A stretch of DNA of 64,000 nt from Undibacterium pigrum (GCF_003201815.1 NZ_QJKB01000001.1:868001-932000), one strand, 5' to 3'; numbered from the stretch's first letter, positions 34,933-44,290 are shown. Notes: generated from the sequence alone by a model not told the origin. Translations and numbers: made by a program.

Positions 34933-37029
34933 TTTGAGCGCAAATCCTTTATGCCCGGCCTGCCAAAGCAAGAAGGCCCAATTATCTGCCTGCTCACTCA
35001 GTGCATCATACTTCCAGCTACCAGCAAAGTCGGTCCGAAATAATGCTGGCCTGGCTTTTTCTGCATTTGCCGCTTGCAAACGCGCACTGAACTTGCTGCT
35101 CATCCAGATGGGCGTATCAGCCAGCCCAAAATGGGCAGATATCAGGGTTGCAGGATAAGTCCTGCCATTACTCAAGCTGGCGTAAGGATTAAAGCTGCTG
35201 CCAGTCAATTTGGCCTTGTCGGCTGCAGTTGATTTTTGATTTTTGCCTGAAGTCGAAGTTTTGGCAGTTTCGGAGAGTATCGCCGCACTTTGCATGGCGA
35301 CAAACAAGTCAGGTCGCTGACTGATAGCTTGCGCCAGCCATCGTTTGCCAGAGATAGTTTCTTGCGCCACCAGTTTCTTTGGGCTGGTATAGCCCTCGGT
35401 AATCAAGTAGTCCGCCGCCGCAAGAACTTCATCGAGACCTTCATTTGGATTTTTTTGCCTGGTGGCTTCATTTGCCGGAATATGAACGATAGCCATCAAG
35501 GCATCCTGTTCCAGCCATGCCAGTCGCAAGGCGTCAAACCTGGCCAATTTAGACAAGCCTGTTCCTGTATCAACCGTCAATAAGCAAGGGCGTTTACCAT
35601 CCAGTTCCATGCCTTCGGGATATAGCAGGGTCAAGGCAATTTGCCCGGTGCTGCCAGGTTTGGGAATACTCAAGCTTTTGCTGGCGATACGATGAAAGCC
35701 AACCTGCGGCGCACGGAACACCTCTACATTCCTGACCTGGCCACCAGCCAATGCGCGGTATGCCAAAGGCGCGGAATTTGCAGCTTCCAGAACAAACAGC
35801 ACCCCTTCACTGTCTGCATCTGCATTCAAGTCACCAATACGCCCTGAGCGCGGCAGGTTCAGGTCCTCCTGCTTGCCGCCATCAAGCTCGACTTTGATGA
35901 GCTTGCTATAGCCGGCTTCAACAGCATGAACATACAAAGCGTTCCGTGCAACCGCCACATCCAGCAATTCATCACTGCTAGCAGGTAAGACTTCCTTGGC
36001 CGCGCTCATTTGCGGGGTCTTTAAATCCAGTTTCAGTACAGCCCCTGTGCTTTTCTTTTTTGTTGACAGTACATAGAGTTGTTCGCCCGCCAGCCATGCG
36101 CTTCTGACTTTATCTGTTGGCGCTGCAATACGCTGCCACGGAGATGCTGCTCCCTTTAGCTGATCCTGCTTGATGATGTACAGACTGCGATCCTGGTTTT
36201 GCCCGTGCTGAACGTGTGCCAGCAGGTAGGGTGAATTTGTTCTGGTTCTGATTGTCACGACATCGCTGGCGGCAAATCGTCTGCTCTTGTTAACACCAGG
36301 GCCAATGACAGGCACATCAGTTTCCAGCTTACTGCCCAGTACATGCTGCCAGATAGCGCCGCGGTCGGTACCTGGCTTTGCAGCAGCCTTGCGGTAGTAA
36401 ATCGCCGTGGAATCTGCTTTCCAGGCAACGTCCTTGATATCAGCTGCTATCATCTCAAGGTTATCCTTGAGTATGCTGGCGTCACTGGTCTTGATAATGC
36501 GCAGGCTTTGACGCTGTCCGCTGGCTCTCATTATCGTCGCAGCGACATGGCTACCATCCAGAGATGGCATGAACATTCCCACACTTTGCCCGACTTCGGT
36601 CAGCAACAGCAAACGCTCGGCGCTGGTCGCAGCATTGCGCATGAAGAGCTGCTGCCTGCCATCGGCAGTCGTACGCACAAAAAACTGCATGCCCCGCACT
36701 TCCAGCAAACTCCCTGCACCAAATTCTGTGGCCTGCAGGACTTTGAGCCGCTTTAATAAAGCATCCCGGCCACTGATGTTTGCCAATGCAGCATTGGCAA
36801 AGTCGGTTTGTTTTTTCATCCAGGCCCGCACCTGGGTGTCACTAAGCGACTCCAGCAAGCGATATGGGTCAGCCGCCAGCTCAGCCTGGCCTGAGGCAGC
36901 AGGCTTAGGCAATGCGGGGTAGTCTCCCCAGGGCTGCAATTGCGCCTGCGTCAGCATTGGCCAAACCGCCAGCAGCATCGCCAACTGCTTGATCTGTTTA
37001 ATCTGTTTAATGTAACGACTTCCCGACAT
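34930..37029 (-). CDS. Prolyl-oligopeptidase family protein lacking the catalytic triad
   Basis: A 699-residue exported protein: signal peptide (to about residue 31, ending LTQAQ), the S9A N-terminal motif ADPYRLLESL, a seven-bladed propeller and a C-terminal alpha/beta-hydrolase domain. ATG at 37029 follows GGGAG. In active S9A enzymes the Ser lies in GGSNGG, but here the aligned segment (KLVAQETISGKRWL, residues 552-565) has ETISGK. The Asp region is SAHFGLAD in place of DHDDRV, and the His region is FAGSWKYD in place of AGHG. All three triad residues appear lost, so it is probably not a peptidase. The frame is intact. Confidence 0.82.
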   Translation of the reverse strand: MSGSRYIKQIKQIKQLAMLLAVWPMLTQAQLQPWGDYPALPKPAASGQAELAADPYRLLESLSDTQVRAWMKKQTDFANAALANISGRDALLKRLKVLQATEFGAGSLLEVRGMQFFVRTTADGRQQLFMRNAATSAERLLLLTEVGQSVGMFMPSLDGSHVAATIMRASGQRQSLRIIKTSDASILKDNLEMIAADIKDVAWKADSTAIYYRKAAAKPGTDRGAIWQHVLGSKLETDVPVIGPGVNKSRRFAASDVVTIRTRTNSPYLLAHVQHGQNQDRSLYIIKQDQLKGAASPWQRIAAPTDKVRSAWLAGEQLYVLSTKKKSTGAVLKLDLKTPQMSAAKEVLPASSDELLDVAVARNALYVHAVEAGYSKLIKVELDGGKQEDLNLPRSGRIGDLNADADSEGVLFVLEAANSAPLAYRALAGGQVRNVEVFRAPQVGFHRIASKSLSIPKPGSTGQIALTLLYPEGMELDGKRPCLLTVDTGTGLSKLARFDALRLAWLEQDALMAIVHIPANEATRQKNPNEGLDEVLAAADYLITEGYTSPKKLVAQETISGKRWLAQAISQRPDLFVAMQSAAILSETAKTSTSGKNQKSTAADKAKLTGSSFNPYASLSNGRTYPATLISAHFGLADTPIWMSSKFSARLQAANAEKARPALFRTDFAGSWKYDALSEQADNWAFLLWQAGHKGFALK

Positions 37030-37256
37030 GCAGACTCCCAAGCCTTAATTTTTTAACAGGCTCCCAGTATCTCTCACAGAGACACTAAATGGCAAAAAGC
37101 ATCTCATTTTTTCCGGGCAAGCGACACTGCTCATGTTTCATTTTTTGAATTTCGTCCCCCAGTTTCTGCATTTCATCGCAAACGCATGGCAGACACGGGG
37201 CAACTTGCTTAAAGTGCTTACATCGCAAGACGACATAAAAAACCAGGGAGAAAAAA

Positions 37257-37571
37257 ATGAATATTGCCAAGAAAACCAATTTAACACTCTTAACCATTTG
37301 CGTATTTGCTGCTACCATAGTGTCAGTGGCTACATATATTAATAAACTTGCTGTAAAAGCAAATATTCCTACTGTCACAATATCAGCGCAAAGACTGACC
37401 GAACAACAAAAGATAGCTTTTGATGTCGAACAGGCTGGTCACACGATGCAAACGGTCTTCATTGCGGCGAAACGCCTCAGCCTTGAAGAAAAATTCGCTC
37501 TTGACCAGCAAGACAGACAGAACCAACAAGCAAAAGTGCGTGTGCATAAAAAACCGCAATTGCTTGTTTAG
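37257..37571 (+). CDS. Small exported or membrane-anchored protein with two internal repeats
   Basis: A 104-residue protein with a strong ribosome binding site (CAGGGAGAAAAAA). Residues 5-30 form an uncleaved or cleavable hydrophobic helix (TNLTLLTICVFAATIVSVATY). The rest is charged and holds two similar 17-residue units, ISAQRLTEQQKIAFDVE and IAAKRLSLEEKFALDQQ. Similar RLT/E-K-A-x-D units occur in other small Burkholderiales proteins. No function is known. Confidence 0.72.
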   Translation: MNIAKKTNLTLLTICVFAATIVSVATYINKLAVKANIPTVTISAQRLTEQQKIAFDVEQAGHTMQTVFIAAKRLSLEEKFALDQQDRQNQQAKVRVHKKPQLLV

Positions 37572-37704
37572 CATCTACTATCCCAAATATTTACTTTTAC
37601 ACAAAATAGCATAAACACGAATTCACAGATACTGAATATTTACTGTGACATTTGTGGTGATATTGGTTTTGACACCCGCAGCACTTAATAATTTGCAGGC
37701 AATC

Positions 37705-38070
37705 ATGTTAAAAAAATCCATCTTCTTGTGTTTGCTGTCTTCCTCTCTCCTGGCTGGCATTGCCTTTTCACAGGATTTTATGTTCACGCCTTCCATTCCC
37801 ACTCAAAACAGTGATCAGGACAAGACGGCGGAAGCGATAGCGGAAGTAATGCAGGAAGCGCCAGCATCCACACCAGCATCTCCCGCCCCTTTGCAACTCG
37901 ATAGAAGCGGCGTTGACCGTGCATCTGTGCATTTGCAAATATTGCAGCAATCTAATCAGCGTTTTACGGACAATGTGCCATCTGTCAGTGCGCAGCCTAC
38001 ACCTGCGGCAGTTAAAAAGACTGCCTCTGACGATAAAAAATCACAAGCTAAATCAGCTAGCAGCACTTAA
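37705..38070 (+). CDS. Small exported hypothetical protein
   Basis: A 121-residue protein with a clear signal peptide (KKSIFLCLLSSSLLAGIAFSQ, residues 3-23). The mature part is low complexity, rich in Ala, Pro, Ser and Lys, with a short central LDRSGVDRASVHLQIL segment. The ATG at 37705 starts the signal peptide; the frame is open 60 bases upstream. No family recognised. Confidence 0.6.
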   Translation: MLKKSIFLCLLSSSLLAGIAFSQDFMFTPSIPTQNSDQDKTAEAIAEVMQEAPASTPASPAPLQLDRSGVDRASVHLQILQQSNQRFTDNVPSVSAQPTPAAVKKTASDDKKSQAKSASST

Positions 38071-38126
38071 TTTTTCTAGTTTCTCCAGCCTGCCCCGGAT
38101 CAGCTTGTCCGGGGTACAGCGCCATC

Positions 38127-38573
38127 CTAAAGCGCGCCACGGTCTATTCTTTTGCTTAGTATGATTGAGGTTGAGGTTTGCCTCACACCATCCAGCGCAC
38201 CTATCTGATCCAGTAATTTATCCAGTGTTTCTGTATTGCCGCATCGCAATGTCAGCATATAGTCAATAGCACCGCTGACTGCACATAAGGTCTCGGTCTC
38301 TGGCAATTGCTGCAAATACTTGATCAAGCCAGCAGCATAACGCGTCTCCACCGACAAACCCACATAAGCCCTGACGGCAGGCTGCACGATTTTCTGGTTC
38401 AACTTCAAACCATAACCGGCAATGACGCCACGTTTTTCCAGGGTGGCGATACGCGCAATGACTGTCGTTCGCGCAATACCTACCGATTTAGCAATCGTGG
38501 TCACGGGCAAACGGGCGTTATCCATGAGCAAAGCCAGGATTTTGTCATCTATCTCATCAAGGTCAGGTTTCAT
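38127..38573 (-). CDS. Lrp/AsnC family transcriptional regulator
   Basis: A 148-residue regulator with the N-terminal helix-turn-helix (DEIDDKILALLMDNARLPVT and TTVIARIATLEKRGVI) and the C-terminal RAM effector domain (about 65-140). It is divergent from the saccharopine-dehydrogenase-like gene, and an 8-bp inverted repeat lies between them. It probably controls that lysine-degradation pair in response to an amino acid. Confidence 0.92.
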   Translation of the reverse strand: MKPDLDEIDDKILALLMDNARLPVTTIAKSVGIARTTVIARIATLEKRGVIAGYGLKLNQKIVQPAVRAYVGLSVETRYAAGLIKYLQQLPETETLCAVSGAIDYMLTLRCGNTETLDKLLDQIGALDGVRQTSTSIILSKRIDRGAL

Positions 38574-38631
38574 ATCGTCATTTCGTATGATTATTCAGAC
38601 ATATTATCTCGCATATACACAATATGACGAT
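38574..38631. promoter_or_regulatory. Inverted repeat in the Lrp/lysine-degradation divergent region
   Basis: ATCGTCAT (38574-38581) and ATGACGAT (38624-38631) are perfect inverted arms 42 bases apart, with A/T-rich DNA between. The arrangement fits two half-sites for a multimeric Lrp-type regulator. Pattern only. Confidence 0.4.
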
Positions 38632-38743
38632 AATTTTGCAGCTATTAACTGACAAAACTAAGGCCTAGACTTCAGTATCAATCTTACATTTCCTTTGGTA
38701 AGAAATCACAACAGACCACAACAATCAGATAACGGAGACTATG

Positions 38744-39835
38744 ATGGCAACTAAATTAATTCTTTTGGGCGCAGGCAAAATCGGCGATGCGATCCTCAAT
38801 TTACTGTCCCACACTGGCGACTACCATATCACTGTAGCTGACCGTGACCCGGAACGTCTGAAATATGTAGAACAGGCTGGCTTTCCTAACACCCGCATCG
38901 TACAGGCTGACCTGGGCGACAAAGCAGCAGTGACAGAGTTGATACGCGGCCATAAAGTCACCATGTCTGCCTGCCCTTACTTCTTGACACCTATCATTGC
39001 TGGTGCCGCACGTGAAGCCAATTCCCATTATTTTGATTTGACTGAAGACGTGGAAAGCACGCGCATCGTCAAACAACTGGCGGAAGGTGCTGATTGCGCC
39101 TTCGTTCCACAATGTGGTCTGGCACCAGGCTTTATTTCCATCGTGGCCAATGATGTAGCCAAGCGTTTTGAAACTCTGCGTGATGTCAGCATGCGCGTCG
39201 GCGCCCTGCCTACTTTCCCTAACAATGCATTGAAATACAACCTGACCTGGAGTACAGACGGTCTGATCAATGAATATTGCAACCCATGCGAAGCGATTGT
39301 TGATGGTCAATTGCGCGAAACCGCGGCACTGGAAGAAATCGAGCATTTCTCCCTGGACGGCATAGATTACGAAGCTTTCAATACTTCTGGCGGCCTGGGC
39401 ACTTTGTGCGAAAGCCTGGAAGGCAAAGTACAAAACCTGAATTACAAAACCGTGCGCTACCCTGGTCACCGCGATATCGTCAAAGTCTTGATACGCGACC
39501 TGCAACTGGGCAAACTGGAACGCCGTCCAATTTTGAAAGAAGTCATGGAAACCGCCATCCCCATGACCAAACAGGATGTGGTACTGGTGTTTGTCAGCGT
39601 CGTCGGCATGCGCGATGGCCGTCTGGAACAAGAATCCTACGCCAAGAAAATCTATGCGCAACAAGTCAATGGACAATTGCTGTCTGCCATACAATTGACA
39701 ACTGCCTCCGGCATTTGCGCCATGGTTGATCTGGTGGTGACAGGTAAATTACCTCAGCATGGTCTGGTGCGTCAGGAACAAGCTGTTCTGGCTGATTTCC
39801 TGGCAAACCGCTTTGGTCAATACTACGCTGCGTAA
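38744..39835 (+). CDS. Saccharopine dehydrogenase-like protein, possibly lysine 6-dehydrogenase
   Basis: A 363-residue Rossmann protein with the NAD motif LLGAGKIGDAIL at residue 5 and the saccharopine/lysine-6-dehydrogenase region CGLAPGFISIVANDVAKRF. Two ATGs (38741, 38744) follow CGGAG; the second is better spaced. The aldehyde dehydrogenase gene after it resembles piperideine-6-carboxylate dehydrogenases, so the pair would take lysine to allysine and on to 2-aminoadipate. A saccharopine-cleaving role is the alternative. Controlled by the divergent Lrp gene by inference. Confidence 0.82.
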   Translation: MATKLILLGAGKIGDAILNLLSHTGDYHITVADRDPERLKYVEQAGFPNTRIVQADLGDKAAVTELIRGHKVTMSACPYFLTPIIAGAAREANSHYFDLTEDVESTRIVKQLAEGADCAFVPQCGLAPGFISIVANDVAKRFETLRDVSMRVGALPTFPNNALKYNLTWSTDGLINEYCNPCEAIVDGQLRETAALEEIEHFSLDGIDYEAFNTSGGLGTLCESLEGKVQNLNYKTVRYPGHRDIVKVLIRDLQLGKLERRPILKEVMETAIPMTKQDVVLVFVSVVGMRDGRLEQESYAKKIYAQQVNGQLLSAIQLTTASGICAMVDLVVTGKLPQHGLVRQEQAVLADFLANRFGQYYAA

Positions 39836-39917
39836 TCAATGGCGATGCCGCATTGGGCACAAGATCGCTGCCGGAGCTACAATATAGACACTGGCATTAA
39901 ACCCATCCAATAAACTG

Positions 39918-39950
39918 AAAGGCAGGCTTTCCAAAAGAAAGCCTGCCTTT
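39918..39950 (+). terminator. Long hairpin just upstream of the aldehyde dehydrogenase gene
   Basis: AAAGGCAGGCTTT and AAAGCCTGCCTTT form a 13-bp perfect stem with a 7-base loop. It ends 24 bases before the next start codon. Only three T residues follow before ATAA, so termination is likely partial; it may set the ratio of the two lysine enzymes or stabilise an mRNA end. Confidence 0.6.
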
Positions 39951-39974
39951 ATAAAACATACCGAGGCAAACAAG

Positions 39975-41486
39975 ATGGAAAACACCACTTTGCAAGCAAT
40001 ACTGAAAGAGCTTGATATCAATTTGAGCGATTATCAGGGTAGCGACATACACAGCATCTCCCCGATCGATGGCAAGAACCTGGCCAGCCTGCGTGCTGAT
40101 ACTGCAGCAGAAGTCAAACAGCGCGTAGACCGCGCCCATGCTGCATTTTTGCAATGGCGCAACGTGCCAGCACCGCGTCGCGGCGAACTGGTACGCCTGT
40201 TTGGTGAAGAATTGCGCACTCATAAGCTGGCACTGGGTCAACTGGTGACGCTGGAAGCAGGCAAAATCCTGCAAGAAGGCCTGGGCGAAGTACAGGAAAT
40301 GATCGACATCTGTGATTTCGCAGTTGGTCTGTCACGTCAGTTGTATGGCCTGACTATCGCCTCTGAGCGTCCTGGTCATCGCATGATGGAACAATGGCAT
40401 CCGATCGGCGTAGTTGGCGTGATTTCCGCCTTCAATTTCCCGGTCGCCGTCTGGGCCTGGAATGCAGCACTGGCTTTTGTCTGCGGCAATAGCGTGACCT
40501 GGAAACCATCTGAAAAAACCCCATTGACAGCCATTGCTACGCACGCCTTGTTCATGAAGGCCGTCGCCCGCTTTGGCAGTGATGCGCCAGCTGGCCTGGC
40601 AGAATTGATCATAGGCGGACGCGATACTGGCGCACAAATGGTAGAAGACAAGCGTATCGCTCTGGTCAGCGCTACTGGCAGCACCCGCATGGGTCGCCAG
40701 GTTGCTGAAGTCTGCGCCAAGCGTCTGACACGCACTATTCTTGAGCTCGGCGGCAATAACGCCATGATCGTTGCTCCTAGCGCAGACCTGGAAATGGCTG
40801 TCCGTGCCATCACCTTCTCTGCAGTAGGCACTGCTGGACAGCGCTGCACCACCCTGCGCCGCCTGTTCGTCCATGACAGTATTTATGACACACTGGTGCC
40901 ACGCCTGAAGAAAATCTATGCAGGCCTGCCGGTCGGCAATCCTCTGGAAAAGACCACTCTGGTCGGTCCATTGGTCGATGCGGCTTCTTTTGATGCCATG
41001 CAAAGTGCTTTAGCAGTTGCCAAATCAGAGCAAGGCCAGGTATTTGGCGGTGAACGCAAAGCTGTTGCTGGCAATGAAAACGGTTTTTACGTCAGCCCGG
41101 CTCTGGTAGAAATGCCAGCCCAGACGGCGTCCATGCATCATGAAACCTTTGCACCCATCATGTACATCGTGCGTTATAGCGATTTGCAGCAAGCCATCAG
41201 CCTGAATAACGAAGTTCCACAAGGCTTGTCGTCTTCTATCTTCACGACAGACATGCGCGAAGCTGAAACCTTCGTCTCTGCTGCTGGCAGCGATTGCGGT
41301 ATTGCCAATGTCAATATCGGCCCTTCTGGAGCAGAAATCGGCGGTGCATTTGGTGGCGAGAAAGAGACTGGCGGCGGCCGGGAATCTGGCTCTGATGCAT
41401 GGAAAGCCTACATGCGTCGTACTACGAATACCTTCAACTACAGCAATTCATTGCCACTGGCACAAGGTATCAGCTTTGATATTTGA
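39975..41486 (+). CDS. amaB: Aldehyde dehydrogenase, AmaB-like (piperideine-6-carboxylate / 2-aminoadipate semialdehyde)
   Basis: A 503-residue NAD(P)-dependent aldehyde dehydrogenase. The catalytic Glu is in ELGGNNAMIV and the Cys in GTAGQRCTTLRRLF, the ALDH7/AmaB version. FNFPVAVWAWNAALAFVCGN and GPSGAEIGGAFGGEKETGGGRESGSDAWK are the family's other marks (the latter read as two adjoining segments). GAGGCAAACAAG precedes the ATG. Family members oxidise 2-aminoadipate semialdehyde in lysine breakdown, which fits the gene before it. Confidence 0.88.
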   Translation: MENTTLQAILKELDINLSDYQGSDIHSISPIDGKNLASLRADTAAEVKQRVDRAHAAFLQWRNVPAPRRGELVRLFGEELRTHKLALGQLVTLEAGKILQEGLGEVQEMIDICDFAVGLSRQLYGLTIASERPGHRMMEQWHPIGVVGVISAFNFPVAVWAWNAALAFVCGNSVTWKPSEKTPLTAIATHALFMKAVARFGSDAPAGLAELIIGGRDTGAQMVEDKRIALVSATGSTRMGRQVAEVCAKRLTRTILELGGNNAMIVAPSADLEMAVRAITFSAVGTAGQRCTTLRRLFVHDSIYDTLVPRLKKIYAGLPVGNPLEKTTLVGPLVDAASFDAMQSALAVAKSEQGQVFGGERKAVAGNENGFYVSPALVEMPAQTASMHHETFAPIMYIVRYSDLQQAISLNNEVPQGLSSSIFTTDMREAETFVSAAGSDCGIANVNIGPSGAEIGGAFGGEKETGGGRESGSDAWKAYMRRTTNTFNYSNSLPLAQGISFDI

Positions 41487-41524
41487 TTTGATATTTTATC
41501 CAGATCAAATTGATTAGTTTTAAG

Positions 41525-41550
41525 AAGACCGCCTTTTGGCGGTCTTTGAC
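41525..41550 (+). terminator. Terminator after amaB
   Basis: AAGACCGCC and GGCGGTCTT form a 9-bp stem with a TTTT loop, followed by TGACTTT. Confidence 0.8.
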
Positions 41551-41622
41551 TTTATATGAACAGAAATTAGTTTTAAAATTTCATATTCAGCGGCCCGAGC
41601 AGCCAGAAGAATAAAAAGACTT

Positions 41623-41919
41623 ATGAAAAAAGCACTCACTTGCAAGGACATCAAACAACTGCAGCAACTGCCAAATGTCGGCAAGGCAACCGTTGCCGAC
41701 TTGCACCTGCTGGGGATTACTGAGCCACAGCAACTCAAGGGACGCAATCCTTACCAGATGTACGATGAACTTTGTGCGCTGACCAAAGTCAGGCATGACC
41801 CCTGTGTCTACGACGTTTTCATTTCCATAGTAAAATTCATGGATGGCGAACCACTTCAGGCTTGGTGGCATTACACAGCAGAGCGCAAAGCCCATCTGAC
41901 ATCACCCTCCTCACTATAA
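41623..41919 (+). CDS. Helix-hairpin-helix protein, Cdd1 (pathogenicity locus) family
   Basis: A 98-residue protein with a helix-hairpin-helix motif near the N-terminus (LQQLPNVGKATVADLHLLGI) and the family's second half, NPYQMYDELCALTKVRHDPCVYDVF. This is the Cdd1 family, thought to bind DNA, with no defined role. It lies 104 bases before iscR on the same strand, but iscR has its own promoter. Confidence 0.82.
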   Translation: MKKALTCKDIKQLQQLPNVGKATVADLHLLGITEPQQLKGRNPYQMYDELCALTKVRHDPCVYDVFISIVKFMDGEPLQAWWHYTAERKAHLTSPSSL

Positions 41920-41927
41920 GCCTATTC

Positions 41928-41976
41928 CTGACAAGATTACTCAAGTTTGCTATACTTGACTAAAATGCTCAACAAC
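41928..41976 (+). promoter_or_regulatory. iscR promoter with candidate IscR type-1 site
   Basis: CTGACA (41928-41933) and TATACT (41951-41956) are 17 bases apart. ATACTTGACTAAAATGCTCAACAAC (41952-41976, read in two halves around the centre) resembles IscR type-1 sites and would cover the -10 and start point, so holo-IscR would repress its own operon. Confidence 0.6.
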
Positions 41977-42023
41977 TCAGGGCATTCAGCTTTTTCTTGC
42001 GTGGAGTATCCCCGGAGTAACAT

Positions 42024-42506
42024 ATGCGACTGACCACCAAAGGACGTTTTGCCGTTACGGCCATGATAGACCTGGCACTGCGCCAGGATAAGGGACCTGT
42101 GACGCTGGCTGCCATTAGCCAGCGCCAGGATATTTCTCTTTCCTACCTTGAGCAGTTATTTGGGAAACTGCGTCGCCATGAAATTGTTGAATCCGTGCGT
42201 GGCCCTGGTGGCGGCTATAATCTTGCCCGCAAGGCACAGAATGTCACCGTTGCCGATATTATCATCGCCGTTGATGAGCCTCTTGATGCAACTCAATGTG
42301 GTGGCAAAGGCAATTGTCATGGCAGTGACCATGAAAATGGCCTGCACTGCATGACGCACGACCTGTGGGCGACGCTGAACGCCAAAATGGTCGATTACCT
42401 GGATTCTGTTTCGCTCCAGGATCTGGTCAATCAGCAAAGACAGAAAGCATCAGAAAATCATGTAGTCGTCATGCATCATGTGCATGCCAGCCACATTGCC
42501 TCTTGA
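42024..42506 (+). CDS. iscR: Iron-sulfur cluster regulator IscR
   Basis: A 160-residue Rrf2 protein that binds a [2Fe-2S] cluster and represses the isc operon when cluster supply is good. The winged helix covers about residues 1-65 (TTKGRFAVTAMIDLAL, LSYLEQLFGKLR). Cluster ligands are C92, C98 and C109, with His 112 in CMTHDLW. The gap between the second and third Cys is ten residues, compared with five in E. coli IscR. It heads the isc operon. Confidence 0.96.
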   Translation: MRLTTKGRFAVTAMIDLALRQDKGPVTLAAISQRQDISLSYLEQLFGKLRRHEIVESVRGPGGGYNLARKAQNVTVADIIIAVDEPLDATQCGGKGNCHGSDHENGLHCMTHDLWATLNAKMVDYLDSVSLQDLVNQQRQKASENHVVVMHHVHASHIAS

Positions 42507-42522
42507 ATATTTGGAGTTTTGA

Positions 42523-43776
42523 ATGAACGCCCCTTTGGAACAAAGCCTGCTGGACACACTGAAGTCACCACACTTTCCTATTTACATGGATTATTCGGCG
42601 ACTACGCCAGTTGATCCTCGTGTTGCTGACAAGATGATCCCATTCCTGCGTGCGCAGTATGGCAATCCGGCTTCGCGCAGCCATATGTATGGCTGGGATG
42701 CAGAAAAAGCGGTAGAAGATGCGCGTGCGCAAGTGGCAAACCTGGTCAATGCTGATCCGCGTGAAATCATCTGGACTTCCGGTGCGACAGAAAGCAATAA
42801 CCTGGCGCTCAAGGGTGCAGCAAATTTCTACAAGTCCAAAGGTAAGCACATCATCACGGTAAAAACCGAGCACAAGGCTGTGCTGGATACCGTGCGTGAA
42901 CTGGAGCGCCAGGGTTTTGAAGCTACTTATCTGCAGCCTGGTGACAATGGTCTGATTACAATAGAGCAGTTGAAAGCGGCTATCCGCCCGGACACGATTT
43001 TGGTATCCGTGATGTGGGTCAATAATGAAATCGGCGTCATCCAGCCTATCGCTGAAATTGGTGAACTTTGCCGCGAAAAAGGTATTGTGTTCCACTCCGA
43101 TGCTGCCCAGGCAACTGGCAAGGTGCATATCGATCTGGAAAATACCAAGGTAGACCTGGTGTCTTTCTCTGCCCATAAATCCTATGGCCCAAAAGGCATA
43201 GGTGCATTGTATATCCGCCGCAAACCTCGCGTACGCCTGGAAGCACAGATGCACGGTGGCGGCCATGAACGCGGGTTCCGCTCTGGCACGCTGGCACCTC
43301 ATCAAATTGCTGGCATGGGCGAAGCCTTCCGCATCGCCAAAGAAGAAATGGAAAGCGAACTGGCACATGTGCGCGCCATGCGTGACCGCCTGGCAAAGGG
43401 CTTGCAAGAAATTGAAGAAACCTATGTCAATGGCGACATGGAACACCGCGTACCGCATAATCTGAATGTCAGCTTCAACTATGTTGAAGGTGAATCTCTG
43501 ATCATGGCGATCAAGGATATTGCAGTATCATCCGGCTCAGCATGTACTTCTGCCAGCCTGGAACCATCGTATGTATTGCGTGCACTCGGCCGCAGCGATG
43601 AACTGGCACACAGCTCGATACGTTTCACTATTGGTCGCTTCACGACAGAAGAAGACATCGACTTTACGATAGACCTGTTGAAAACCAAGGTTGCCAAGTT
43701 GCGTGAATTGTCACCCCTCTGGGATATGTACAAGGACGGCATTGATATCTCCACTATCCAGTGGGCTGCGCATTAA
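42523..43776 (+). CDS. iscS: Cysteine desulfurase IscS
   Basis: A 417-residue PLP enzyme that takes sulfur from cysteine for cluster assembly, tRNA thiolation and FdhD. The start is 16 bases after iscR. The PLP Lys is in [12 protein letters not shown], and the persulfide Cys in [14 protein letters not shown]. An N-terminal extension of about 18 residues precedes the usual [14 protein letters not shown]. Second gene of the isc operon. Confidence 0.97.
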   Translation: MNAPLEQSLLDTLKSPHFPIYMDYSATTPVDPRVADKMIPFLRAQYGNPASRSHMYGWDAEKAVEDARAQVANLVNADPREIIWTSGATESNNLALKGAANFYKSKGKHIITVKTEHKAVLDTVRELERQGFEATYLQPGDNGLITIEQLKAAIRPDTILVSVMWVNNEIGVIQPIAEIGELCREKGIVFHSDAAQATGKVHIDLENTKVDLVSFSAHKSYGPKGIGALYIRRKPRVRLEAQMHGGGHERGFRSGTLAPHQIAGMGEAFRIAKEEMESELAHVRAMRDRLAKGLQEIEETYVNGDMEHRVPHNLNVSFNYVEGESLIMAIKDIAVSSGSACTSASLEPSYVLRALGRSDELAHSSIRFTIGRFTTEEDIDFTIDLLKTKVAKLRELSPLWDMYKDGIDISTIQWAAH

Positions 43777-43834
43777 TTCAATATTGAATGCGCATTTGAA
43801 CAAACGCATTTAAGAAAAATCAAGGAGCATCAAA

Positions 43835-44230
43835 ATGGCTTATTCTGAAAAAGTTTTAGATCACTATGAAAACCCACGCAATGTCGGCGCCTTTGAAAAA
43901 GGTGACGATACAGTTGGTACCGGCATGGTTGGCGCACCTGCTTGCGGCGACGTCATGAAATTGCAAATCAAGGTAGGCGCTGACGGCGTTATCCAGGATG
44001 CAAAATTCAAGACTTATGGCTGCGGCTCTGCAATTGCCTCTTCTTCCCTCGTCACCGAATGGGTCAAGGGCAAGACACTGGACCAGGCTCTGGAAATCAA
44101 GAACACGGCAATTGCTGAAGAACTGGCACTGCCACCTGTCAAGATCCATTGCTCCATCCTGGCGGAAGATGCGATCAAGGCTGCTGTACTGGACTACAAA
44201 AACAAGCACGGCGCAGAACAAAACGCATAA
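43835..44230 (+). CDS. iscU: Iron-sulfur scaffold IscU
   Basis: A 131-residue scaffold on which [2Fe-2S] clusters are built. The three conserved Cys are in APACGDVMKLQ, TYGCGSAIASSS and KIHCSILAEDA. The HscA recognition motif is PPVK in LALPPVKIHCS. AAGGAGCATCAAA precedes the ATG. Confidence 0.98.
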   Translation: MAYSEKVLDHYENPRNVGAFEKGDDTVGTGMVGAPACGDVMKLQIKVGADGVIQDAKFKTYGCGSAIASSSLVTEWVKGKTLDQALEIKNTAIAEELALPPVKIHCSILAEDAIKAAVLDYKNKHGAEQNA

Positions 44231-44290
44231 TACGTTTTAAATCAGCATAAAAATTGCAACAAAAGTTTAGTGGCAAAAACTGGAATAAAT

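Noticed and set aside
38801-39694. A 297-codon open frame on the minus strand
   Set aside because: Antisense to the saccharopine-dehydrogenase-like gene; no start signal or recognisable domain.
42565-43458. A 297-codon open frame on the minus strand
   Set aside because: Antisense to iscS; sequence has the composition of a shadow frame.
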